A DNA stretch of 64,000 nt from Pezizomycotina sp. ARF18. Taxonomy: Eukaryota > Ascomycota. The stretch's first letter is position 1. Each line of letters opens with the position of its first letter. The translations under genes and the position numbers were made by a program. The stretch covers positions 1-64,000 of the forward strand of contig AZLU01000165.1 in the NCBI GenBank assembly GCA_002224055.1. The letters run 5' to 3'. This document shows, in pieces, positions 48,082-60,476 of this stretch. A model generated the notes under the pieces. The model saw only the letters and a list, made by a program, of their open reading frames with translations. It was not told where the DNA came from and made no database searches.

Positions 48082-51000
48082 CTAGTCATCAAACTCGACA
48101 CCGTCATCCTCGTCATACTCGAAGTCGTCCTCACCGATCTCTTCATCTTCTTCGTGCTGCGGGACTAGGGGTTCATCGTCTTCTTTATCTGCAGAAGGAG
48201 GCTCGTGATCTCCGATATCTTCGTCGTCCACAACCATGGATGTATTGACATCCTCAGCGTGGTCTTTTGCTTTAGTTGTAGATTCGTCGTCTTCAGGAAT
48301 GAACCCTCCACCGCCGCCATTATCTCCTGCGCTTCCCCCGGGAATGAAGCCTCCACCTCCATTATCTTCCGTACCTTCCTCAGGTATAAATCCGCCGCCA
48401 CCGCCGTCATCCTCAGATATAAAACCGCCGCCTGAAAATGCAGCGTTGTCATCATCTTTTAGAAATCCGCCCGCTTCTTCATTCATTTGGTGGCCTTCAT
48501 CATCGTCAGCGAGGAAAAATCCACCGCAGCCTCCAGTCTGCGCAACCTCATAACGTTCACGCATAAAGCCGCCACCGCCAGTTTCCATAACAGCATCTTC
48601 ACCATCTCGCAGGAAGCCACCTTCCTCCTTCTCCTCTTCTTCTTCCTCATCATCTTCTCCATAATCGTCAAGAGCTTTCACCTTCCCTTTACCCCCTTCG
48701 ACGGGGCCGTACTCGTCTAACCGCTCCACGATCCTCAACCCGATCAAAAACTTCCTCCAGAGCTTCAGCATCTCGACCTGCTTTTTGAACCGTTCTACTT
48801 CGGCTATTTCGGCTTCCATCTCCGCCACGAGCGACTCGACTTTCGCGACGTTTTCCTCTGCTACTACTATGCCCCTGATGATCGCCGTGGCGGTACGTCC
48901 CTTGTGATCGAAGCCCACGACGGCGTCGGCGTAGTCGACATCTAAAGTCTTTGCAGCTTTAGCTAGGAGCTTATTACTACTGCTACTGTTGCGGGTCATG
49001 TGGACGGCTCCGCTGGGTACCATCGACGGGACGAAGATGTCAATGTTTCCAAAGTCGTTCTTCGTATAAGGCCGAACATGACAGCAGGAGGTTCGTAGAC
49101 CGCCGTCTGGTGCTCCGCGTACATCCCCTGGTTGGTCTCCCGCCACTATCGTCTTCGTCCCCATCATCACCAAAACTTTTCCTCCGCAAACGGCTCGGTT
49201 TCTTGACTTGAATCTTCAAAGGTTGCTCGCCTATCTTTATCTCCCGCCGAGCATGTACCACTGCCTCGCGGTCTTTACGATCTTGACGTCGTCACGCCGG
49301 TAGACCGGTATAGGTTTATTTCGGCTCCTTTTTTACCTCTACCGGGAGGCATACTCGCGACCTGCCGCTTCGGGTGTATGACTTCGTTCCTCCTGCACAG
49401 CTGCTCGAGCGCGAAAAGAGGGTGATTCTTGAAAGCCTGTACATTATTCGGAACACCCTCCGCCAGATCCCTCTGCGACCAGACACGCTTCTTCGATCTG
49501 ATCTCTGTCGAGCGTATAACCTCTCCGAAACGGTTTTAGCGCTTTTACCCACCACTTTGCGCCGCCGGCCGTGTTTTCGACGCGGATGAGGCGCGTACGG
49601 CCGTTGAAGGATTTAACGTAGCGCCGTGTTACGTCTTTTGCTTGACCTTCGGACTCGAAGGCTACGACGTATGCCATTTCGATCTCGTGGGATTCGGACA
49701 TCGGGCTCTAGTGAGAGAGGCTTTTTTACGGATCTAGTTACTAATGGATCGACCGTTACCCATTCCTGTGCATGTTGGTCGAAGACTTCGACCCAATACA
49801 CGGGTAGATGGGGTCGTTCATTGTTGGGAGAACTTGAGGTTTCTTGATCGTTACCAACGGTAGATGATGAAAAATCAGCGGGTTAGGTCCAGGACCGCCG
49901 TAGTTAGAGTTCACCTCTCCTACGGATCTACCGCCACTTTTTGTTATACCTTGGCTTATCTTTCGCCTCTCAGTTACGGTTTCGCCGGGCTTCACGGCAG
50001 GCTTGTTGGCTTCCGTAGATTCTTTTCTTCCGGATTTCTGAAAAGTATAGCTGAGCACTTGTAAATTCGCCACAAGCCGGGTCGCGAGCCCTAAACCCCG
50101 GAGCATAGCGCAGAACAGCTGGGCGCCGAGGTCGCGTGATCCTTCCATGTTCACCGCAGCGGCACGGAATTCGTCCAGCGATATCGCATCGTCTCCGTAC
50201 GACGGGTATTCCGCAGACGCCTTATCACCATTACCATCGCCGCCTTCCTCGTCCCGCCATAGCGGTTTCCGCAGACCTGGTCGCATCACTTTAAACTTCC
50301 TCCTAAAGTCAAAAATAGCATTCCCCAGCGCCGCCCGTAGCTTCGCAGAGGAATCGTACGCGGTCTCTCTTCCGTAAGCCCCTTTACGGTGCTCCTGTCC
50401 ATCGCTTTGCGCACTGATTTCTGCGCGGCGACGTCGTTGCAGTAATTCGAGCGGATATTCGTGTGCGCGAGCATGCAGAGCACGTGCATCTTGTGGATCT
50501 CCAGGCGGACTTTACGCTCGAGGGGCGTCGGAGGTTTCTGCGAGTGCCGGGCCGGCGGCGGTTCGATTTGTTGCGCTCGGCAATGTGCTTTGAGACGTCG
50601 ACCGTGAGGTTGCTGGGTTGCTTTTTCAGAGACGGTGCGATTGTTGGTGCGGCTGTTTGTGAAGAACAATTGTTAGAATAAAAAAAATCATGTCATTAAT
50701 AGAAGCATAAAACTCTTACGAGGCTTGTTTAAATCAATATTCTCCCAATCCACATCGCTATCGTCGTCATCATCGTCGAGCTCATCCTCGGATTCGTACT
50801 CCGAGTCATCATCCATGACAGCTTCTCCTTCGTCGTCGTCGTCGCCGCTATCGTCAACGCCAGTCATATCATCATCAACATTTTCAGGCTCTTTAGTCTT
50901 TGAAGGTGACGTTTCGAAGGTGAACCGTTCTGGCGCATTGCCAAGATGACCGTCGTAGTCGTCTACCCTCCGTCTCTTCCTTGTCGAATCCGGCGAAGCA

Positions 51001-51356
51001 GAAGAAGCAATCGGAATTTCCACAGAGATAGATTTTCGAGCCGGTGTTGTTTTCGCTACTCCAGCCTCCTTCAGCGAATCCGTTGTGGCCGCCGATACTG
51101 TACTCGACCTCGTTGCAGCCGTAGCCGTAGCATTCTTCCTGACCGAGCGCCAGCGCCAGGTCTTTTTCTAGGTCTTGCCGTTTCTGCCGTAGTAGTATCC
51201 TTCGAGAATAACGTAGGGTCGGCGTCGTAAGTATCCGCGAGCATATCCTGGTATTCGTCCATTATAGACTCCTCTTCTTTTCCTTTTCCGCCGTGTGTTG
51301 CGTCCTCCGGCTGCACTACTCGAGGGCCCAGGACGAGACGAGCCGGTTCTCGCCAT
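48082..51356 (-). CDS. RAD4: RAD4/XPC nucleotide-excision repair damage sensor
   Basis: Binds helix-distorting lesions with RAD23 and recruits TFIIH in the nucleus. The ATG at 51,356 opens MARTGSSRPGPSSSAAGGRN. An N-terminal disordered acidic part includes SIMDEYQDMLADTYDADPTL, STRKRRRVDDYDGHL and SEYESEDELDDDDDDSDVDW. An intron (about 50,650-50,722, donor GTAAGAG) follows. The transglutaminase-like fold has VRLEIHKMHVLCMLAHTNIR, SRDLGAQLFCAMLRGLGLAT, then RLVANLQ, and YWVEVFDQHAQEWVTVDPLV. Then MAYVVAFESEGQAKDVTRRY and the beta-hairpin domains end in BHD3, TKNDFGNIDIFVPSMVPSGA. A helical segment (VESLVAEMEAEIAEVERFKK) and an acidic tail with Gly-Gly-Phe repeats close the protein at a TAG (48,082). 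Tandem with ATG13 upstream on the same strand. Multiple one-base shifts split the central part. Confidence 0.92.
48286..48621 (-). repeat. Gly-Gly-Phe repeats in the RAD4 C-terminal tail
   Basis: About eight spaced copies of a GGF-hydrophobic motif in an acidic context: GGFLRDGED, GGGGFMRER, GGCGGFFLADDD, AGGFLKDDD, GGGFISEDD, GGGGGFIPEE, GGGGFIPGG and GGGGGFIPEDD. Similar tails occur in other filamentous-fungal RAD4 proteins as I recall them. The repetition of a short hydrophobic anchor in an acidic disordered tail suggests a multivalent protein-binding site, which is inference. Confidence 0.8.
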
Positions 51357-52636
51357 GATGTATGAAATTACTCGGAGTTGAAAAAGGGTATTCACCACGG
51401 TGGTCGTTCGAGGTGTTAGGTGGAGTGTGAAAAAGAAAAGAGAGAAGACGGAGAGGAGGAACGGAAAAGTGGCCTGTGGGAATTGGAAGGATTGAATTGC
51501 AAGTTTGAGTTCAACGAATTTTAGGCTGAGTCGCGTCGCCACATCACCTGACCATCTCAAAATAGGAAACTGATTAAATTCAGTTAGAGCAAAGCGCACG
51601 CAGCGAGCGTGCAGCGGTAAAAGAAAGAGCATCTCAACGCCAATCTCGAAGCGGAATTCAATCTTATAATAGTCACGAAGATGCTTACTTATTTATTCAC
51701 ATTTCTACTCATTACTGAAGCCTTTTTTTTTTTTTTTTTTTTTTGCTATTAATGAACTTGGTTATCTGTTCTTTGAGATATTTTGAGTCCAAGTTCACTG
51801 CTGAACCCTATTTTTTATTAATTTTTTTTTTTCGTTCCCTTTCTTCGTACATATACATTAATAATAGTTCGAGAAGCAATAAAAAGCCAAAGGGAGAAGT
51901 TTACAAGTGGAAACTTGTTCAGGAATCGCTCGCAGAAGGAACAAACGAAACAAAAGAGGCAAAATGATAAAAAGCAATGGTACTCTTTTTTGAAGAATAA
52001 TGATAGGAAAGAAAAGCAAGTTACGAAAAAATTTATAGATTACTACTATACCGCACAAAAAGCCCAAAAGCAAAAATTTAATGACTTAAATATTTATAGA
52101 AGAAGAGAAGAAGAAAATGCTGACTGAAGCCTGTACTTTAACACCAGTTTTGAGTGCTCCCGAAGCAGCGGGATTGAGAAAAGAGAAGAGGAACAAGACA
52201 AAGGGAAAGGAGACAAAAGAAAGGCGGATGACCAAGTCTGAAAAGGAAAGGAAAGGAAAATGAAAATCTGTATTCTAGTCTCATCGCTAGTTAAAAACAC
52301 GCAGGAGACTTCGATAGCTAGAAGGATAAAATAGGAAAGAAAAAAAAGACGAAACAGCAAAGCAGTACTGGAAAGCCTGAGTGAAGAGAGAAAGAAAGCC
52401 CTGGTATATGTACTTTAAAAGACGCAGCCCGCACAAAAATCAAAAAAAAAAATGAGAGGGAAATGGTATAATACTGAAAAAAAAAAAAAAAAACAAAGAT
52501 TCAAAACGTCAAGTTGGTTTTCTTCTTGTGTGAATTGGCTGGAGCAATTCGTATGCATAGAGGTGGAAGGTGGATGAAAAGTGAAGCTTGCGTAAGGGTT
52601 GTTTGCTCATTGGCGGCTTGTGATGTCGTAATAAGA
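51357..52636. other. Intergenic, RAD4 upstream / ATG13 downstream
   Basis: Contains T-runs (51,722-51,744) and A-rich tracts (52,441-52,495), with Lys-rich artefact frames at 51,915-52,127. A frame at 52,719-52,501 (-) overlaps the end of ATG13 in another phase and is not counted. The first few hundred bases (51,357-51,650) are the RAD4 promoter. Confidence 0.4.
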
Positions 52637-55600
52637 TCAACGAGGTGGTCGAGCATCCGGCCGACCGCCTTGATGGCCACGTCTGCCGGATAAAGCTGAG
52701 GCCGAGCGTTCTTGCTCAAGACTGCGTCGCTGTCGCTGGGTCATTTCCCGATCGCTAAAATCAAAGAGCAGATCCTCATCGCCTTGTCTAAATAACTGGG
52801 TAATATTACTAGGGGAGCCTGACGATGCCCGAGGCGACCCTTCAACCACTTGCCGGCGGAATGGGACGCGGTTAAAAAAAGCAGAAGTGGGAACTCTATC
52901 GGCTGAGCTGGTCCGGGAAGAAGCGTCGGATCTAGCTTCGACTATGGAAGCTCCGCGACTAGCCTCAGGTGAACGGGGTGCCACTATTGGTTCTTGAGAC
53001 AGGGGGGATGGCCGGACAGGATTAGCTTGTTCCTCAGAGAGAAGGAACGGAGGTCGCTCAGCATTGTCGAGGCTTGTGCTCTGGCGGGGTTCTGGACCGA
53101 AAGGCAGGAGCGCCGGGTATTCTGCGGAGTCATCGTCAAGGGGTCGCTGAGACACCGAGTTTGAGCGCCGAACCTGCACGAACCGGGAGATGCAGGTATA
53201 TTAACAGGGGATACCGTTGCCGTCGTCGAAGTTGCCGCCGTGTCTCCCTCGCGCGTTCGAGTCTCCGTTCGCCCGCTGTAGTGTTCGTCAACGTTGAGCG
53301 CCTCGATGGAGGAGGAGGTGATGGTGAGCTCGGCTCCTCAGGCTGAGATTCGTGGCTCAATGCGATTGGCTCATTCAACCCAAGGCGGGAAGGGATGGCC
53401 GGGTGTGAGGCGATATAGCCTTCCCGGGGGACGAAGACGTCGAGATAGATGCGCCGGACAATGCAGGGGGAACTCCGGAGAGTTGCCGTCCGCTAACTGG
53501 GGATGTTGAGCGGAAGACCTTTGTGCCAAAAATAGAGAGGAAGACATCGAGTCGTGGAGCGCAGCATTAGAGTCTTTCATTCTTTGATACCTTGAGAGTT
53601 GGGCGCTCGTTCTCATGCTCGCAGCCTGCGAGGGCTCAAAGCTCTTTAGAGGCTTCCGTTGATCCAGCATCTTTACAAATTCTGTGAGGGACCGATCGTC
53701 ATCATGAGGTATGCCCTGTATCTATAGCAGCCGCAGCCCCTACCGAGGATGTTACGCTGCCTTGCCACTGCTGTTGTTGTCGTCTTCCGTTTTACTGGCA
53801 CCAGATGAAACGCGTGGCCGTCTACCGGTAAAGCTGCTGCTGTAGCGAGAGACCGATTGCGGCCGCATAGACTCCTGTGATGCCTGTATATTGGGCTGCT
53901 GTGCTTCCACTGGCACCGCTTTCATGCTGGGCGGTGAAACCGCTCCGATGCTGTGCCTCTGCTGTCGAGCGGGAGCAGGGGTACTCGGTCCCGAATACTG
54001 AGGGATCCTACCGAGCGAAGTCTCGGGACGCCATTTGATATTCAGTGGATGGAGACGCTGAGAGCGAGGGCGATTTAAATGGGGACATCATGTGGACAGA
54101 CGACGGGCGCTGGGTCGGGTAACCATCAACGGATCTTAATGACGACTTGGAGCCATGCCTGACCGTAGCGGGTGAGGTGGCTCTAACCGGCGATCCATTC
54201 GAAGACGATCCTGGCCCAAGCTGTACGTTGCGCAATGCTGTAAGCGGACTCTGGCTATAGCCAGCAGTCTGGTGAAAAGAGGTTAAGCTGCCATACGCCT
54301 GGCTCGGATCTCCCCTCTGAGCTGAGTTTACGACTCCGGCAGCAGAGATCCAGTACCTCAGTGCCCCTTGAGACGTCGATCTCTGGTGGAGGGTTGGCTT
54401 GAAATAATGCTATCCATATTGATGAAATGCGAACTCAGCAGTGACTCAGAGTCATCCAATCCAAAATCACAGTTCTTGCGATACTTTACGGAGACGGAGA
54501 AGGTCCCCGCAGGCGTTCCACTTTACCAAACTCGAAATTTGTGGTAACATTCTGGTCCCGCTGAACTAATGGGATTTCCAACGGGTCAGGTCGAAGAGGA
54601 GTGTATTTTTCCCCGTTGATTATACGACAGCATATCCGCAGACTGTTTGAGTTCAACTGACCTTCGCTAGACGTTTCTGGAACTTCCACGTGGGTAACAG
54701 GCGAGCATACGCGTAAAGCGATCGGAAAAGCACGATACTCTTTTTGTAGACGACGGCGAGTTCGGGGAAGGCCTCTCCGGTAGGTAAACTAGACGTGCGG
54801 TTAGTAAATGCTATTTGATTACTTTACTAAGGCACTCGAGGGAGAAGCTTACCCCAAGTCTACTATGCCACCTCTCGAGGATGACCTCTTTTTTGTTTGC
54901 TGCGCCTCCTCTTCTCCACGTCCTAGACGCATTTAGCATGGTCTCTACATTGTATCGTTTACCGTTCTCATCCTTAATGATAAGCGTTTGGTTCGGCGTA
55001 AGCTCCTCGGCGTCTAAGTAGGTTTCTATAATTAACGGAGGTGGTCGAGGTTCTACGGCATCGGCTGTTTTTCCACACTCTCAGATCCTCACGGAAGAGA
55101 TCTGTTTTCTTCGAGTTCCACATTAAACTGTAATAAAAACCAAATCAGTATAAGCCGACCGCCGCTTTAAAATTTTTTTTAAATCTGTTGGGAACCCTGT
55201 ACGACGTACCATTTGTTGACTTTTCTCTGAGCCGTTCCTCTCAAGAAGACGGGCGGCACGTCCATTCTCGACTTTACGACGACTAATGCGAGTTTCAGGA
55301 AGAAATTCTGCAACAACATATCAATTAACAAATTGCAATCAAGTCACCTCAACTTTTCCCCCTTCAACTCGAAAATTGTTTCTTGGGGAGGGAATTTCTA
55401 CTTACAGTCATCAACTGGTTGAGCCGCGACCTTTCCGACTCTTGAGATGGTCTCCGGTCCGGAACGCCCCCAGCTTCGTTGCCAGCCATGCCGCTCGAGC
55501 CTCCAGAACCTCCCGAGCCAGAGCCTTGCCCGTTGCTGCTAAAAGTGGTGTTGGCCGTGTACGGGCTCGAGTTGGGGAAGAGCGCGGGTGCGGAGGGGGT

Positions 55601-55802
55601 AAGGAGGGGCCGGATGTCACCGTTGTGTTGTTGGGGAAGCTCCGGTGTTTGCCATGTCTCTGGGGTGTGCTGACGACGGCGTTCGAGACCGTAGCCTTTC
55701 TGGCGATGCCGCGGTCGTTCTCGGATTCGATGTCTGAGTTTCCCGTCCAGGCGAGGTATCGTTGTTTCTAGCTGGCCGTGAGTTGTGGGCATAATTTTGC
55801 AT
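52637..55802 (-). CDS. ATG13: ATG13, autophagy initiation regulator
   Basis: The HORMA-domain scaffold of the Atg1 kinase complex, inhibited by TORC1 phosphorylation. The preferred start (55,802) gives [21 protein letters not shown] Ser/Pro-rich N-terminus ends [17 protein letters not shown]; an intron follows. The HORMA start is then clear: [34 protein letters not shown], intron, [56 protein letters not shown]. Later HORMA pieces are [40 protein letters not shown] and [20 protein letters not shown]. The second half is long, Ser/Pro/Arg-rich and disordered, the kinase-regulated region. The C-terminus reads [20 protein letters not shown], then [16 protein letters not shown], resembling the conserved fungal end (DLLFxMSD ... 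RRSLEE). The stop used is at 52,637. Many one-base shifts and several introns. Confidence 0.88.
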
Positions 55803-58800
55803 CTCCAAGGACACTCAGTCTTATTAAGAATGATCTTCCTCGGGAAATATTTTCCTCTGAAGAGCTTTCCTCTGATCAACAACTAGATATTTATATAGGA
55901 AGGACAAGTAGAAAAGGCGGGAAAAGGGCGGGAAATAATAGTGGAATGTTAGGTTGAGTGAGCTTCAAAGGCTACACGACTTTCGAGGGTAGGAGTAAAT
56001 AAATAAATAAAAAACAAAAATATTATTATATATTACTAGGAGGATAAAAAAGAAAAGCTAAGTATCGTCGAGCTCGAGGTAGTTGAAGGTAGTTGAGGTA
56101 TAATGACAAATGGAGGCGGCTGTACTGCTGGGAAGGGAAGGGGGTGTTATGTATGTATGTATGTATGTATGTATGTAGGCGTGGTGTGCAGTGCGTGTGA
56201 GGAGGTCTTCCAGTTCCCTTTTGGATTTTTGGGGATTTGGTTTGCCCTTCTTCCTCTCCTAGTGCCTTTTTTTTTTTTTTTTTTTTTTTTAGTTCTTTTT
56301 TTATTTCAATTCAGAGGCGGAGGTCGTGTAAGTCTGTAGGCTCGTTGACAGCCATGCTTCCTTTCGTTCCTTCCCTTCCTTATTCCTGTTTTATTCCTGT
56401 TTATTAAATTAGTGTTCTACAATTTTTACTCTCATTGTTCTTATATTTATCTAATTTTTTTTTTTTTTTTGCCTTTCGGGCGAAAATTCAAAGAGAAACT
56501 GATTTAAGGGGGCGAAAAGGTTAAGGTACCTGAACAGAAAAAAACATTGGGAGAGATAACGAATTAACTATAAAACACGGCCCAAAAAATAGAGGACAAG
56601 GTTCCACAAGATCACGACAATGCTGAAAGGAGGTTTTTTGCTAATATAGATAATCGATTGGTGATTAGACTTGAAAAGAGAGAGAGTGTGGAGAATAAGA
56701 GTTGGAAAAGAGTTAGAGAGACAACAAGGAGGCAAGCAATTTCCGACGGATTGAGAGGAAGATAAGGAGGATCCAGACAAGATTAGGCTTCGGCCGATGA
56801 TAAGACTAAAAACGATGATTCTGAGTTCCTGAGCTTCTGAATTCTGGACAGAGAGAGGGAGGAGAAAGAGAGGATAGTTAAATAGCTGGAGCAAACACGA
56901 TGGCAGTAGCAGGTATTGGAGTTCCAAAAGATTTTCAAAATAGTATAGTATACTATAGTACTTTAGTGTACAGTATGGTATAGTATAGTAGTAGTAGCTG
57001 GCAATGTCTTCGAGATGCAGCGATTCCGATATCTACAGGGGACAGGTAGGAATGGAAAAGGACTCCAGCTATTCCAAGGGAACGAGAACGAAAATTGTTA
57101 GTTTTCGATGGGTATATATATCGATCCCTGTGAGGAAAACACCAAACAGGAGGGAAACGGGAATAATAAAAACTGCAAAGGCGAAGGGTCTGGCGAATAT
57201 ATAAATAAAATACAAATACAAATTTAAATCAAAAAAATAAAAATAAAAGAACAAATAAACGAGAGTACTTTTTGTCGAAAATAGGGCGAGAAAAGAAATC
57301 CATCTAGTTTTTGCTTCTTTTCATGTCTTTTTCTTTTTCTTTTTCTTTTTTCTTCGTGCCTCTGTTATTCTTTTTCCTTCTCTCTTTACTATGAGTAACT
57401 TTTTTTTAGTGATTTTTTTTCAATGTGTATATCTGCTGGCAGCCTCACCTGTTGTTGTATAGGTCTTTCACAGTCAAACTTGCTTGTTCGGCTAAGAGCC
57501 GCATTCAAGGGGTCTGATTCGTTCGGCTTGTGCTGATGCGGTCGACGGTGTGTGTGTGTGTGCGTAGGTGTGTGTGGAAGTGGGAGTGGTTGTACTCCCA
57601 GGCGGCGGGAAGCTATGCAGGACGTGGAAAAGAGTCAGAAAACTGTCGGGATCGAGTAAAACGGGTGTCTATTTTAATGACGACGGTAGGGGAAAAAAAA
57701 AAAGCTTTAGCCAGGATGGCTTCGTGTGTGCCTGGTGCGTATGGATGTTTGTCTATATGTATGTGTATGTATATATGCAGGTAGAGAGGGAGTCGGAACT
57801 GTTGAGAAGTATTGACAGCCTGGGCTGCAGGCAGAATGAATTTTCGATGGATTGAATCCTAGCAAAGGAATGGAGTTCAGCATAATAACGTTTAAAGAGT
57901 GCTGAGCAGAGTGAGAGAAGACAGGGAAAGAAAAAGAAAGAAAAAAGAATAAAAAGTATGCCTAAGCTACAAGTATATAGCCAGACGGCGCTAGGAAGCT
58001 GTAAGGAAAGGAAAAGGAAAAGGAAAGGGAATGACGAATGGCAGGTATAATAAGAGAGACCGACGTTCAGACGACGTCAGGAGACCCAAAGCTAAGAGAA
58101 AGAAAAGGCACAAATTCCAGATACGAAGTTCCGACCCCGCAAAAAAATAATAATAAATAAAAAAACACTGGTTAATGAGGAAATGCGTGCTGCTTCCTCT
58201 TCTTCTCCTTCGTCTATTTCTGACGAGCCTTCAATGGTAGAATTGTGTTCCTCCCTTGTCGCGACCGGGGGCGTGCTTGCAAACTAGGTTTTTAGAGGGT
58301 GCGTGGTGATCAATGACGATGATATATGCAGGGTACTTAGTGTAGATGGAAAACGAAGAACCAGAGAATTGCGGAGGGAGACAGTCTATAGAGACGCTAG
58401 AAGAGAAAGAAGAGAAAGAACCTGATAATCAAGGGAATGCAGGGGAATAAAATCAAAAGATATAGAAACATTGGTGAATATATCCTCTGGTTACTTGCTT
58501 AATTTAATTACTTAATACCTATTAGAAATTATTATCACTAGTATCATTACTGACAGCTGTGAGGATTAACACAAAAAATTTTTTACAATAAAGGAAGCAG
58601 AGAACGGAACAGCTGTAATTCCTGCCGGTATGGTTAATGGTGCTATTATTCCTTTCAAAGATTTGCCCTTGTTGAGAATAACCACGTTAAGTGATGTGAT
58701 TTCCCTCTGAGATAACGTGAACCATTGCAGAAGATCTAGTATAAATATCGAATAAAAATAAGAGCTCTCACTTAAGTAGCATATATTCCCCGGGAGGGTT

Positions 58801-60088
58801 TCTTCTCCTTTGTTAAGTATCTTTATTATTCTCACGAATTGGTTTCAAATTACTTACTCTCACCTAGTACCTAGTATATGATCTAATTTTCAATCTCTTT
58901 TCGTGATTCAATCTTCCGTGCGGACTTTCTCTCCCCTACCAATTTTCTTTGGGCAAGCGGCGACAGGAAGTGGTCAGCGTAAGATAACGACAGGTGACCC
59001 TGGGCGCTTGGAGAAGAAGAAAACAAAAAGTACAGAGGGAAAAGCCAGCAGTCCTCCGTGCACAACTCACCTGAGCTTTCACGAAAAGGTCCTAGTGGTG
59101 TTTTCTAATCTTTTCATTTTTCGAATCAGGCTTTCTTTCTTTATTCTTCTTTTTTTTTTTTTTTTTTTTTTTGGCAACCCCGGGGAAGATTGATCCTTCA
59201 AGAGATGATGATAAATATAAATCAGGGCCAAATTGTCCCCCCCAGAATCGCTGAGGCGATCACACCTGGCCCTTGCTTCTGCCAATACTCTATCAACCGA
59301 GAATCACTACTGAAGTTCTAACACTATTCTTATAGCCAAATTCCCCAGCCACGGATTATTTATCATTTGCAGTAAGTTCTGCACAAGAACCAAAAGCTCG
59401 CTAGAAACTCGATCGATTTGATTACCTCGGAATTGCGCGATAGAACGGGAACAGGAAAAACATTTTGCAATGAACCAACGAGCTCTTAGTAGTATAGACT
59501 ATTAATTGTCATGCAGGACCAATCATAATGTTTTCTCTCCGAGGACAGTCGGAGCCCGATCAAAGGAAAAAGGGGAGGAAAACAGAGAGATACTGCATAC
59601 ATGCACATATGCGAAGCACTAACCACTACGGTATATACCCCCAAAAAAAGAAACAAATATTGTCCGCTTTTTTATTTATTTTATTTTTATTTATTTTTCC
59701 CTTGATTCAAGCCCAAATGCGCGAGTGCGTGTGGTGCCTTTCCCTCTTGTTGTACTGAAGGTATAAGGAGAGATAGCAAAGCAAAGATCCACGCGAATCA
59801 AAAGCTTTGAAGCGATATCGGATAGGCCTTCCCGCAGGTCCAACAATTCCTATACAAGTTTTTCTCGGCGGTCTTCCCCCCAAAAAAAGCAGTCTTCCGC
59901 TTCCTCCTTGCTCCGAGGATTTCGGAGACATTATTGATTGATTTGCTTGCGCAAATTCTTTGATGAATAGAAAAGCAATTTTGAATCGTGCCATTTGTGT
60001 AGTTTGAATTGATACGAATTTGGAAGTAAGCAACGCAGATGAAGATTAGAAAGTAAACACTCGTGAAAAATCCTGAATGAAGTGGTAA

Positions 60089-60122
<34 letters not shown>

Positions 60123-60476
60123 ATTGAGGATCTCAGATCTCCTTTTTTCTGTGTGGGAAAGAAATTCAAAGTAATATTTTATTTTTTTTATTTTTTTTTA
60201 TTTTTATTTTATTCACTTAGTTTTCTTTTCTTTTTCCTTTTTTTGCGGGAGGCTTGGCACCGCGAAATTTCTCCCGAGCAGCCTTGAACAGCCTTCTGCG
60301 TTTGCCTACAACAGCGAAATCTTGAAAAAAAAAAAAAAAAAAAAAATTTTACCAAAACCATACCCGTACTTCTTATTATCCCTCTCCCGTCCCAGCCCTG
60401 TCCGCAAAGCTGAACCACAACTACGGTTATATCTCATTTCACGACTTACTAGAAGTGATCATTCTTCTCCGCTAAT
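55803..60476. other. 4.7-kb non-coding stretch between divergent ATG13 and TRM7
   Basis: No frame here shows recognisable protein sequence. It holds a (GTAT)n microsatellite (56,147-56,177), T-runs (56,268-56,291, 56,457-56,470, 59,151-59,172), a (GT)n patch (57,548-57,574), CT-rich tracts (57,326-57,360), A-runs (60,091-60,119, 60,325-60,346), and a TAGTATA-type tandem stretch (56,938-57,000). It could contain long 5' leaders for ATG13 and TRM7 or an untranslated RNA, but nothing proves it. Confidence 0.4.

Noticed and set aside
48236-48553. Pro/Ser-rich plus-strand frame (PPPPLSPALPPGMKPPPP)
   Set aside because: It is the antisense of the Gly-Gly-Phe repeat coding region of RAD4; the minus strand gives a clear RAD4 tail.
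52501-52719. Minus-strand frame at the 3' end of ATG13 ([20 protein letters not shown])
   Set aside because: Overlaps the ATG13 C-terminus in another phase. The ATG13 end reads better in the frame stopping at 52,637, though an indel could make this the true tail.
59220-59310. Possible tRNA-like GC-rich stretch
   Set aside because: No anticodon arm or T-loop consensus in either orientation.
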